A DNA stretch of 64,000 nucleotides, from assembly GCA_902826685.1 (NCBI GenBank), contig CADEFT010000018.1:1-64000 (forward strand). The letters run 5' to 3'. The notes under the pieces are model-generated. The model did not search any database and was not told where the DNA came from. It saw nothing but the letters and a program-made list of their open reading frames with translations. This document shows, piece after piece, positions 1 to 8,300 of this stretch. This DNA is from an uncultured Acidobacteriota bacterium (GTDB taxonomy: Bacteria; Acidobacteriota; Terriglobia; Bryobacterales; Bryobacteraceae). How positions within the stretch are numbered: the first letter of the stretch is position 1; every line of letters starts with the position of its first letter. The position numbers and the translations under genes were made by a program.

Positions 1-20
1 ACGCCGGATTCCCCTGGCGC

Positions 21-155
21 TTACCTGCGCTTGGCGCGGCGGCGTTTGCGCACCCGGCTTTGGCGCCATTTGCGCGCCTTGCGCTTCGGCTTGCTGATGA
101 TGAACGTGCCGCTGCCCATCGACTCGGTCTTGTAAAGCTGCTTTTCTTCGGCCAA
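21..155 (-). CDS. Small, strongly basic protein (44 aa)
   Basis: A TTG start at 155 is preceded on the minus strand by a good GAGGAG ribosome binding site (164-169, 8-nt spacing), and the frame runs to TAA at 21-23. The 44-residue product begins MAEEKQLYKTESMG and ends KRRRAKRR; nearly half of its C-terminal 24 residues are Lys or Arg. There is no signal peptide or membrane segment. Size and charge resemble small ribosome- or nucleic-acid-associated proteins, but I do not recognise the family and assign no function. It is transcribed away from the MFS gene, whose 5' end begins almost on top of this start. Confidence 0.6.
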   Translation of the reverse strand: MAEEKQLYKTESMGSGTFIISKPKRKARKWRQSRVRKRRRAKRR

Positions 156-158
156 AAC

Positions 159-1469
159 GTGATCTCCTCGGGTCTTTCTGTTCGCAATGAAGACGAATTC
201 CTATGGTACCAAGGAAGTATCTCGCTTGTTCCCACCTCCGGATGGCGATCCAGTCTGCGCGCCCTGCGCCATCGCGATTTCCGTCTCTACGCGGCCGGCC
301 ACGGCGTCTCTCTCATCGGAACGTGGATGCAGGGCGTCGCTCAAAGCTGGCTGATGTACCGGCTCACGCACTCGGAGACGATGCTGGGGCTGACGCTGTT
401 CTTCACGCATATTCCGGTGCTGCTGCTCGGGCCGCTGGGCGGACTCGCCGCCGATCGGTTCCCGCGCAAGACCATCGTGCTGGTGACGCAAAGCCTGGCG
501 CTACTGCAGGCGCTTGCCATGGCCGCGCTCACCTTCAGCGGGCGCGTTACGCCCAACCAGGTACTCGCGCTCGCCACCTGCGTCGGCATTATCAACGCCT
601 TCGATCTGCCCGCGCGGAACACCATGTTCATGCACATGGTGGGGCGTGAGGATCTGATCAGCGCCATCTCGCTCAACTCGGCCATGTTCAATCTTTCGCG
701 CGTGCTGGGCCCATCCCTGGCCGGCCTCGCCGTGGCGGCGTTTGGGGAAGGAATCTGCTTCCTGCTGAATGCGGCCAGCTTCGTCGCCCTCATTGTATGC
801 CTGCTGCGGATGGGACCGGCGGTCCGCGCGGCCGGGCACGGCGCCGGGGGCACGGTTCTCGACGGCTTCCGCTATGCCTGGCGCACGCGGGAACTGTTGA
901 CGCTGCTTGCCCTCGCCGGCGTGATGAACATCGCCTATGGCCCGGTGCTCGCGCTCGGCCCCTTTTTCGCCGACGGCATCTTTCACAAAGGCTCCGCGGG
1001 TCTCGGCTTCATGGTGGGCTGCATCGGCGCCGGGGCGCTGGCGGGCGTGCTCGAACTGGCGCGCCACAAAGGCATCCGCGAGCTTCCTTCGGTCATGCAC
1101 TGGAGCACGTTCGGCATGGCGGCGGGCATGGCGCTGTTTGCCTGGTCCAGCGCCTACTGGCTTTCGCTCGCCATCAATCTGTTCATCGGCTTCAGCATCG
1201 TGAGGCAGAACGTGAGCGGCAATTCGCTGATCCAGAGCATCGTGCCCGATGAGTTCCGCGGCCGTGTCACCGCACTATACTCTATGGTAGCCAGCGGCTT
1301 CGTTCCGTTCGGCAGTCTCGCTTCAGGAATTCTGGCGGAAAAGTACGGCGCGCGCTGGGTGATGTTTGGCGGCGCGATGCTATGTCTGGCGGCGGCCTTG
1401 GCCTACAGCACCCGCGTCTCGGGTTTCCGCCGCTGGGTAGAACGGCAGGAGGATGCATGCGCCGTCTGA
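159..1469 (+). CDS. MFS transporter (EntS/MFS_3-like exporter); start uncertain
   Basis: An inner-membrane major facilitator with about eleven to twelve hydrophobic segments. The motif 2-3 region contains GGLAADRFPRKT, the cytoplasmic loop typical of the family, and a later GRVTALYSM is typical of enterobactin exporter-like MFS_3 members. Family conservation seems to begin near residue 36 (SLRALRHRDFRLY), but no ATG, GTG or TTG lies just upstream in frame. GTG at 159 is the only standard start near by; it has no ribosome binding site and sits inside the leader of the divergent small gene. An ATG at 203 lies in another frame, so a non-canonical start or a 5' frameshift is possible. The 3' end overlaps the next gene by 13 bp, suggesting one operon. 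The substrate is unknown. Confidence 0.8.
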   Translation: MISSGLSVRNEDEFLWYQGSISLVPTSGWRSSLRALRHRDFRLYAAGHGVSLIGTWMQGVAQSWLMYRLTHSETMLGLTLFFTHIPVLLLGPLGGLAADRFPRKTIVLVTQSLALLQALAMAALTFSGRVTPNQVLALATCVGIINAFDLPARNTMFMHMVGREDLISAISLNSAMFNLSRVLGPSLAGLAVAAFGEGICFLLNAASFVALIVCLLRMGPAVRAAGHGAGGTVLDGFRYAWRTRELLTLLALAGVMNIAYGPVLALGPFFADGIFHKGSAGLGFMVGCIGAGALAGVLELARHKGIRELPSVMHWSTFGMAAGMALFAWSSAYWLSLAINLFIGFSIVRQNVSGNSLIQSIVPDEFRGRVTALYSMVASGFVPFGSLASGILAEKYGARWVMFGGAMLCLAAALAYSTRVSGFRRWVERQEDACAV

Positions 1470-2665
1470 CGGCCTGGATGTTGGCGCTGGCTTGGACGCT
1501 TCCGGCGGCCCAGCAAGCCCCCGACATTTTCAATGAAATCGGCGAGATCCTGGCCGAACTGGGGAAATTCACGGGCCTCAAGCCGCCCGCCAAAGTCGAT
1601 TCGAGCACCATCACCAAGGACAAGCTCAAGGCCTTTCTCGATGAGCGGATGAAGGAAGTGGCGAAGCCGGAAGAGATCCGCGCCGAAGAGCTGACACTCA
1701 AGAAATTCGGTCTTGCGCCCGCCGATTTCGACTTGCGTAAGATCACCGTCGATCTGCTCACCGAACAGGCGGCGGCTTTCTACGACTACCGGCGCAAGAA
1801 GCTGTTCCTGCTCGACGCCAGCGCTTCCATGATGCAGCGGCCCGTGCTGGTTCACGAGCTGGCGCACGCCCTGGCCGACTCCCATTTCAATCTCGAACAC
1901 TACATTTTCAAGAAAGGCAAAAGCGACGATGGCGCGCTCGCCCGCCAGGCGGTCATGGAAGGCCAGGCCACCTGGCTGATGTCGGAATGGGTGGTGAGGC
2001 AGATGGGCGCCTCGCTGAAGAAGGCGCCCGACATGGTCGAATCGATGAGCCGTCTTTCGGCCGGCTCCGGCAGCACGTTTCCGGTATTTGAATCGGCGCC
2101 GCTTTATCTCAAGGAATCGCTGCTGTTTCCCTACACCAAGGGATTCCTGTTCCAGCACGCCGTCCTCATGAAGCTCGGCGATGAAGGCTTCAGCGAGGTA
2201 TTCCGCCGTCCGCCGGTCAGCTCCCAGCAGATTCTGCATCCGGAAAAGTATTTCGACCGCACCGCGCCCTCGACGCCAAAGCTTCCGAGCGTGAAATGGA
2301 AAGGTTCGAAGGAACTGGTCTACGGCACCGTGGGCGAGTTCGATCACGAGATCATGCTCCGCCAGTACACCGATGCCGAACAATCCCAGGCCGCCGCGGC
2401 CTGGCGCGGAGCGCAATTTCGCATCGTGGAAAATGCGGAACGAACCCAAGCGGCCCTGATTTATGCCTCCGAGTGGGAGGATGAAGCCGCCGCCCGGCGT
2501 TTCTTCGATCTCTACAAGAAAGTGCAACTGGGGAAGTGGAAGAAGCTGGAGGTGGCCAGGGACTCGGAGAGCGAAGTGACCGGCCGCAGCGAGGATGGAT
2601 TTTTCCGTACCTGGCTCGACGGCGCCCGCGTCTTAAGCACGGAGGGCCTGCCAACGGCTCCGTAG
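1457..2665 (+). CDS. Exported HExxH putative zinc metallopeptidase
   Basis: A 402-aa protein starting at ATG 1457 behind AGGAGG, overlapping the MFS stop. The N-terminus (MRRLTAWMLALAWTLPAAQQ) is a Sec-type signal peptide. The segment LVHELAHALADSHF carries a zincin HExxH motif at about residues 133-137, followed by a His/Asn/Glu-rich stretch, as in the VHELxHALQDQHF-type uncharacterised exported metalloproteins of soil bacteria. Codons are like those of its neighbours. It lies between an exporter and two exported thioredoxin-like proteins, so it may act on an extracytoplasmic protein or peptide. Peptidase activity is inferred from the motif only. Confidence 0.7.
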   Translation: MRRLTAWMLALAWTLPAAQQAPDIFNEIGEILAELGKFTGLKPPAKVDSSTITKDKLKAFLDERMKEVAKPEEIRAEELTLKKFGLAPADFDLRKITVDLLTEQAAAFYDYRRKKLFLLDASASMMQRPVLVHELAHALADSHFNLEHYIFKKGKSDDGALARQAVMEGQATWLMSEWVVRQMGASLKKAPDMVESMSRLSAGSGSTFPVFESAPLYLKESLLFPYTKGFLFQHAVLMKLGDEGFSEVFRRPPVSSQQILHPEKYFDRTAPSTPKLPSVKWKGSKELVYGTVGEFDHEIMLRQYTDAEQSQAAAAWRGAQFRIVENAERTQAALIYASEWEDEAAARRFFDLYKKVQLGKWKKLEVARDSESEVTGRSEDGFFRTWLDGARVLSTEGLPTAP

Positions 2666-2714
2666 GAGGGCGTGTACCTTGCTAAAATCGGGTAGTTTCC
2701 GCTGGAGATTTCTT

Positions 2715-3305
2715 ATGAATTGCCGTACCCTTGCCGTTGTCGCACTGGCTGTGAGCCTGCCGGCAGCCGCCGTGGCCCAAAGCGCGCCCGCCGTCCCGAG
2801 GCCCGCTCCTGAATTGAAGTTCCATCTGGCCGATGGAACGCCCATCGTGTTGAGCAAGTACAAGGGGAAGGTGTGCGTGGTGGAGTTTCTGTTCACCACC
2901 TGCCCCCATTGCCAGCAGACCTCGCAGGTGATGTCGAATCTCAACACCGAGTTCGGGCCGAAGGGATTTCAGCCGCTCGGTGTCGCCTTCAACGAAGGCG
3001 CCATCATGCTGGTGCCGGAGTTTATCAAGAGCTTCCAGGTGAACTACCCCACCGGTGTCGCGCCCAGGGAAAAGGTGCTCGAGTTTCTCGCTCAGCCCGC
3101 CACCGCGCGCATGATGGTGCCGCAGGTGGTCATCATCGACAAAAAAGGCGTGATCCGCTTTCAATCCTCCGCCGAAGGCAATGAAAACATCCACGGCGAA
3201 CAGTCGCTGCGGGAGAAGATCAAGATGCTGTTGAATGAGGGCACCGCTCCCGTCAAGAGCACCACCGCCGCCGCGAAAAAGACCGTCGCCGCCAAGGGAA
3301 ATTGA
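2715..3305 (+). CDS. Exported TlpA/ResA-like thioredoxin-fold protein (CPHC)
   Basis: ATG at 2715 follows GGAG at about 8 nt; an upstream in-frame start at 2679 has no such site. The 196-aa product has a signal peptide (LAVVALAVSLPAAAVAQ), then an AhpC/TSA-type thioredoxin fold: VVEFLFTTCPHC places the redox cysteines at residues 63 and 66, and a cis-Pro region follows (MVPQVVIIDKKG). The C-terminal tail is rich in Lys, Thr and Ala. It probably acts in the periplasm as a thiol-disulfide oxidoreductase or peroxidase-like protein. The next gene is a close paralogue and starts 2 nt after this stop, indicating tandem duplication within an operon. Confidence 0.85.
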   Translation: MNCRTLAVVALAVSLPAAAVAQSAPAVPRPAPELKFHLADGTPIVLSKYKGKVCVVEFLFTTCPHCQQTSQVMSNLNTEFGPKGFQPLGVAFNEGAIMLVPEFIKSFQVNYPTGVAPREKVLEFLAQPATARMMVPQVVIIDKKGVIRFQSSAEGNENIHGEQSLREKIKMLLNEGTAPVKSTTAAAKKTVAAKGN

Positions 3306-3307
3306 AA

Positions 3308-3880
3308 ATGCATCGCAGAGATTTCTGTTGGAGCCTGCTGCCGCTGGCAGCGGCTTCAAGGCTCGAAGCCGCCGAGCTTCCCCGCCCTTCCATGGATCTG
3401 ACGTTCGACCTCAAGGGCGCTCCGGTCCAGTTGAGTTCCTACAAAGGCAAAGTGCTGGCGGTGGAGTTTCTGCTCACCACATGCTCCCACTGCCAGAAGG
3501 CTTCGCAGGCGATCGAGAAGGTTTACAAGCAGCTCGGGCCGAAGGGATTCCAACCCATCGGCATCGCCATCAACGAAGGCGGCGATGCGGCCGAATACGT
3601 CCAGAAGTTTGGACTCACTTTCCCGGTTGGCTCCATGCATCACAAGCCGGTTGTCGACTATATGCAGCATCCTTCGTTTCTGCGCCTGATGATGCCGCAA
3701 CTGGCCTTTGTCGATCGTAAGTTCATGGTGCGGGCGCAGTATCCGGGCGACGATCCTTTCTTTGCCGAAAACGAAGAGCAGAACATCTTCAAGCAGGTGG
3801 AGGGGCTGTTGAAAGAGGCTCCGCCCGCCGCGCCGGCGCCCTCTTCCGCCCTGCCCTCGAAAAAGAAAAAGACGTCATGA
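3308..3880 (+). CDS. Exported TlpA-like thioredoxin-fold protein (CSHC), paralogue of the preceding gene
   Basis: A 190-aa protein from ATG 3308 with AAGGGAA upstream. The N-terminus MHRRDFCWSLLPLAAAS resembles a twin-arginine or Sec signal. The body parallels the preceding protein (VEFLLTTCSHCQKAS, GPKGFQPIGIAINEG, MMPQLAFVDRK), with redox cysteines at residues 59 and 62 and CSHC in place of CPHC. The tail ends in a Lys run. The shared phrase GPKGFQP(I/L)G(I/V)A and the 2-nt spacing support tandem duplication followed by divergence. It probably has a related periplasmic redox role, perhaps on a different partner. It overlaps the methyltransferase gene by 4 bp (ATGA). Confidence 0.83.
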   Translation: MHRRDFCWSLLPLAAASRLEAAELPRPSMDLTFDLKGAPVQLSSYKGKVLAVEFLLTTCSHCQKASQAIEKVYKQLGPKGFQPIGIAINEGGDAAEYVQKFGLTFPVGSMHHKPVVDYMQHPSFLRLMMPQLAFVDRKFMVRAQYPGDDPFFAENEEQNIFKQVEGLLKEAPPAAPAPSSALPSKKKKTS

Positions 3881-4656
3881 CCCGGCGGGCGATGGCCGCC
3901 GCCGCGCTGCTGTTCCGCTCCATCGCTTCCGGTCAAAAACGCGACTTCGATTTCTATCCGGACTTCCGCAACGTTTTCACGCCCAAGGCGCGGGCCGGCA
4001 ATCCTTCCATCACGGGCGGCGAAATCCTGCGCCAGTATGCCGCCAGCCTCCGCGCCGGAAAGGTTCCGGAGATCGAGATCGAGCGGCGGCTGGGCCTGAT
4101 CCGCGACCATCGTCCGGCTCTTGAGATCGACATGTGGAACCGGGTCTACACGGGACCGGAACCGGAGTTCAATCAAGCCCCCAATGCGTTCCTGATGCAG
4201 AAGGCCGCCGGCCTCAAGCCCGGTGTCGCGCTCGACTACGCCATGGGCGAGGGACGCAACGCCATCTACCTGGCCCAACTCGGCTGGGAAGTGTGGGGCT
4301 TCGACCAGGCCGATGCCGCGGTCCGGATCGCACAGCAACGCGCTGAAAAGCTGGGTCTCCGGCTCCACACATCGGCCGTCAAGGACGCCGATTACGACTT
4401 CGGCCGGGAGCGCTTCGACCTGATCCTGTTCAGTTGGGCGATGCCGCTGGTGCCCGTCGAGCGCGTGGTGGGTTCCCTCAAGCCGGGCGGCGTCGTCGTC
4501 ATGGAGTGCGCGGCCGACTATGTGGGCCGCAACGGCATGCTGAAGATGTTCGACTCACTCGAGATTACTCAGTATGAGAGAATCAAGGCCAAAGCCGATT
4601 GGTACAACCGTATGGAAACCGAAGTTGTACGATTGGTAGCCGTAAAGACACGCTAA
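3877..4656 (+). CDS. Class I SAM-dependent methyltransferase, possibly exported
   Basis: A 259-aa protein whose ATG overlaps the upstream TGA. Motif I of the Rossmann methyltransferase fold is visible as LDYAMGEGRNAIYLAQLG followed by the acidic VWGFDQ, with a later motif (FDLILFSW) and a C-terminal beta-strand region. The N-terminus (MTRRAMAAAALLFRSIASGQ) looks like a short signal sequence, unusual for this fold and worth testing. The substrate is unknown. The genetic coupling to two exported thioredoxin-fold genes is the main functional clue. The last 27 codons are duplicated about 0.6 kb downstream. Confidence 0.8.
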   Translation: MTRRAMAAAALLFRSIASGQKRDFDFYPDFRNVFTPKARAGNPSITGGEILRQYAASLRAGKVPEIEIERRLGLIRDHRPALEIDMWNRVYTGPEPEFNQAPNAFLMQKAAGLKPGVALDYAMGEGRNAIYLAQLGWEVWGFDQADAAVRIAQQRAEKLGLRLHTSAVKDADYDFGRERFDLILFSWAMPLVPVERVVGSLKPGGVVVMECAADYVGRNGMLKMFDSLEITQYERIKAKADWYNRMETEVVRLVAVKTR

Positions 4657-4664
4657 GTTCACAT
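4573..4664 (+). repeat. Direct repeat copy 1 (methyltransferase 3' end)
   Basis: By eye this 92-bp block matches 5181-5272 at 87 of 92 positions at a constant offset of 608 bp. It covers the last 27 methyltransferase codons, the stop and 8 nt beyond. The first 50 bases are identical. Weaker similarity, with an indel, extends about 15 bp to the left. Confidence 0.9.
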
Positions 4665-4678
4665 TTTTCTGTGTTAGC
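4652..4678 (+). terminator. Stem-loop at the methyltransferase stop codon
   Basis: The TAA stop lies inside GCTAA(gtt)CACA-tttttc-TGTGTTAGC, a 9-bp stem with a 3-nt bulge and a T-rich loop. No strong T-tract follows the stem, so termination would be weak. It separates the methyltransferase from the small membrane gene. The downstream duplicate of this region has lost the pairing arm. Confidence 0.35.
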
Positions 4679-4686
4679 TTATAGCG

Positions 4687-5136
4687 ATGCGCTCGATCGG
4701 CCCACAGGAATTGCTGGTCCTGCTGATCATGGCGATCATGATCCTTCTTCCGGCGGTCTTCTACCTCCTCACGCTTCGCAAAGCCTTGGAACGTTGCTCA
4801 ACGGAGTCCCGAACCATGGCTCCGGGAAAAGTATGGTTGATGCTTATCCCGTTGTTCAACATCGTTTGGCACTTCCTTGTGGTGACTGGCGTGTCCAATT
4901 CTCTGCATAACGAGTTCGTCAAGAGAAGCCTGCCGGTATCCGGTTCTGCCGCGGCAAAGAAGCTGGGGCTGGCCATGTGCATTCTGATGGCTTCTGCGAT
5001 CATTCCGGTAGTTGGCCTTCTCACTTGGCTCGCGGGGCTGGTTTGTTGGATTGTCTACTGGGTCAAGATCAGTATCCTTTCCGAAAGACTTGAAATCCAA
5101 CCGCCGCCTCCGCTCCCCCATACGGCAGCGCAATGA
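4687..5136 (+). CDS. Small multi-pass membrane protein
   Basis: A 149-aa protein with about four hydrophobic segments, around residues 8-27, 50-68, 95-112 and 113-130. It starts IGPQELLVLLIMAIMILLPAVF and ends in a proline-rich tail (QPPPPLPH). The ATG has no clear ribosome binding site but lies just after TTATAG, so its transcript may have a very short leader. The gene sits between two copies of the methyltransferase 3' end, so it may have arrived or been copied together with that duplication. I do not recognise a family with a known function. Confidence 0.65.
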   Translation: MRSIGPQELLVLLIMAIMILLPAVFYLLTLRKALERCSTESRTMAPGKVWLMLIPLFNIVWHFLVVTGVSNSLHNEFVKRSLPVSGSAAAKKLGLAMCILMASAIIPVVGLLTWLAGLVCWIVYWVKISILSERLEIQPPPPLPHTAAQ

Positions 5137-5264
5137 ATGCGTCCGGAACGCGGTGGCGGGCGCTCACTTGGATCACTCCGTATGAGAGAATCAAGGCCAA
5201 AGCCGATTGGTACAACCGTATGGAAACCGACGTCGTACGAATGGTAGCCGTAAAAACACGCTGA
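5133..5264 (+). pseudogene. Truncated methyltransferase 3'-end copy in a 43-codon ORF
   Basis: An ATG overlapping the preceding TGA (ATGA) opens a 43-codon frame whose last 27 codons (from YERIKAKADWYNRME) reproduce the C-terminus of the methyltransferase gene, ending VVRMVAVKTR. There are only two amino-acid changes in that tail (Glu to Asp, Leu to Met) and the frame is intact to TGA. The first 16 codons only partly resemble the parent. There is no ribosome binding site. It is most simply a 5'-truncated duplicate; translation through coupling to the membrane gene is conceivable. Confidence 0.7.
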
Positions 5265-5272
5265 GTTCACAT
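5181..5272 (+). repeat. Direct repeat copy 2 (methyltransferase 3' end)
   Basis: This is the partner of 4573-4664, with five mismatches in 92 bp, all in the last 42 bp. Three fall in coding positions that change little (GAA/GAC, GTT/GTC, TTG/ATG), plus AAG/AAA and TAA/TGA. It lies about 60 bp upstream of the Oar-like receptor gene. Confidence 0.9.
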
Positions 5273-5335
5273 CGCTTTTCACACCTGTTACGAACATCTG
5301 GGCCGACGATAAGAGCAGGGGAGTCTTTTTGAAGT

Positions 5336-8300
5336 ATGAACGCCACTCTTTTTCTCGGAATTCTTATCGCTTCGATGTCCGCACTCCTCGGCCAGACCAG
5401 CCGGGGGACCGTTACCGGACTGGTTTCCGATCCTACGGGCGCGGCTGTGGCCGGGGCGGCGGTCGAGTTGCGGGATCTTGAGCGCAGCACGATTCGCAAG
5501 ACCGGGACCAACGAAGCGGGCCTTTACCGGTTCGATGCGGTGGAACCGGGCTCGTACCGGCTCCACGTGACGGCGGGTGGATTCGCGCATTCCGAGACGC
5601 GGCCGTTTTCGATCGTCGCCGCGCAGGTGGCGACGGTGGACGCGAAACTCGAAATCGGAGAGCAGTCGGTGCGGGTTGAAGTGTCGGCCGCCGCCGTGGC
5701 GCTGCAAACCGAAGCGCCCGTTCGCGGCGGATCGGTCAGTCCGGTGGAATCGACGCAGATTCCCAACGCCTCGCGCAACCCCGTCCAACTGGCGTTGAAT
5801 TTCGCGGGCGTGAGCACGAACCGCGGCGGTTTCGGAGTGAGCACGTTTTCGGTCAACGGCGCCCGTGGGCGATCGAACAACTTCCTGCTCGACGGGACCG
5901 AGAACAACGACATTTCGATCGCCGGGCAGGCCTTTGAGCTGACCAACTCCGACGCGGTTCAGGAAGTGAGCGTGCAGACTGGCAATTTCGACGCCGAGTT
6001 TGGACGCGCGGGCGGCGCCGTAATCAACACCATCATCCGGTCGGGCACCAACGACCTGCATGGATCGGCGGCCTACCTGGTGGAGTCGACGCGTCTCAAC
6101 GCCATCACCAACACGCAGTCGCTGAGCCCGGAGATTCAGAGGCGCGGCTATCCGCCCTTCGGCACCGATCAATGGTTTTCCGCCACCCTGGGCGGCCCGG
6201 TCGTGCGCAACCGCACGTTTTTCTTTGGCGCCTTTCAGGAGCGGCGCACGTTGTCGTCGCGGTCGCTGAGCCTGGTGACGCTCTCGGCGAATGGGCGCTC
6301 CACGCTGCGGTCGCTCTATCCGCAGGGCCGCAACGCCAATGTCGACGCTTATCTGGCGGCTACCGAAGGCTCGAATGCGAACGCGCTGCTCAGTTCCATG
6401 CCGCTCGGCGCCGGCCGGCCCGATATCGAAGTGGGCACCTATCTCAGCTCCATCGCCCAGCGCCGCTCCGAACATCAGCCCATCGTCAAGATGGATCACC
6501 GGTTGAGCGACCGCAACCAGTTGAGCGCGCGTTTCGCTTTCCACGATGAGAAGGATCCAACCGGCGGTTCGGTGGGGTTCAAGGGCTTTGAGACCTCGCT
6601 CAAGGAGCGCTACAACAACGTGGTGGTGGCCGATACGCACGTCTTCAGCCCCTCGCTGACCAACGAGTTGCGGCTGCCCTATAACCGCATCACGCTCGAC
6701 TCTCCGGCCGATCCCGCCAACGCGCTTGGACTCACCCTTCCGGGCATTACCATTCAGAGCCTTTCGGCGATCGGCGTGGATGCGCGCGCCCCCCAGGGTC
6801 GCATCGCCAACAACTACGGCCTGCAGGATACGCTCAACTGGATTCGCGGGCGCCACCAGTTGCGGTTTGGCTTGGATTTGACGATGCAGCGCGCCAAGCA
6901 ATTGGCGCCCTTCACGCTGCGCGGCACGCTGACGTATCGGCCCAGCCCGGCCGCCGGAACGGCGCCGGCTTACTCATCGCTGGCGAATTTCGTCGACGAC
7001 TTTGGCGGCGCGTCGGGCTCGGCGTTCCTCGATTTCGGGGTGCCCGTTTATTATCCCGACATGTTCCGCCAGGCCTACTTCGCGCAGGACCGGTGGCGCA
7101 TCCGCGAGTCTTTGACCGTAACGCTCGGCATCCGCTATGAGAACTTCGGGCTGCCGATGAATTCGGTGCCGACGCCGGCCTTCGCGGGCCTGTTCAATAT
7201 CGACCCGGTGACTTTCACCGGGCCGTATTCAAGGCCCAACCGCGTGCGGGGCGATCACAACAACTTCGGTCCCACGGTGGGCCTGGCGTGGTCGCCTTCG
7301 GCCAACGGCGGGCTGCTTGGCTGGCTGATCGGTCAGAAACGCACGGTGTGGCGCATGGGCTATCAGATCGGATACGACAGCTTCTACAACAACATCGTGT
7401 CGAACGCGGCCGCCTCGGCGCCCAATATCGTGGCCACCGAACTGGTCTCGCTCGCCGATACGGCGAATCCGCGCGGACTGAGCGATTTCAGGCGCCGCCT
7501 GCCCGCGGAGGCACGCCCTCTGCGGCCGGCCGATGCGCAGACCCTGGTGCGCGAGGACCTGGTGAATCCCTACTACCAGCGCTGGTCGGCGGGCTTCCAG
7601 CGTCAATTGCCGTCGGACGTTCTGTTCGAGCTTTCCTATGTCGGCAGCAAGGGGACGCGGCTCTATGCGAGCGAGGATCTGAATCCGGTGGTGCCCATCA
7701 ACCTGCGCCGCTACGGCCCGGGCGTCGATCCGGCCTCCATTCCGGCGGCGCGAAAGACGTCCCGCTATGACGATCTGCAAGGCAGCCGCACGATTCGCAC
7801 CAACGGTGGCAGCTCGCATTTTCATTCCCTGCAGACCGAAGTGCGGCGGCGGTTCCGCAACGGCTTGCTGATCACGGGCGCCCATACCTGGGCCAAGTTC
7901 CTCGATAACGGAAGCGAGATTTTCAACTGGAATACCTTCACGGCGGCCACGCTTTCCGCCGTACCCACGATCTACGGCGGCCAGCGCTTCGAGCAGGGGC
8001 TGTCTTCGTTTGACCGGACGCACCGCGCGGTATTCAGCTGGGTGTACGAACTGCCGTTCCATCGCAACCAGCGCGGCTTCGCCGGGCACCTCATCGGCGG
8101 CTGGCAGGTGGCGGGCGTAGCGGCGTTGGAATCGGGCGTGCCGCTTTCGATCGTCAACGGCGTGGACGCCGACGGCATCGGCGGCGCCATCGACAGACCC
8201 GACTTTAACCCTGGCGGCGCCCGCAACGTGCGCGCGGTGCCGGATGTCCGCAGCGCCACCGGCTTTGTCAATCCCGACGCGGGGAACGCGCCCATCCGGC

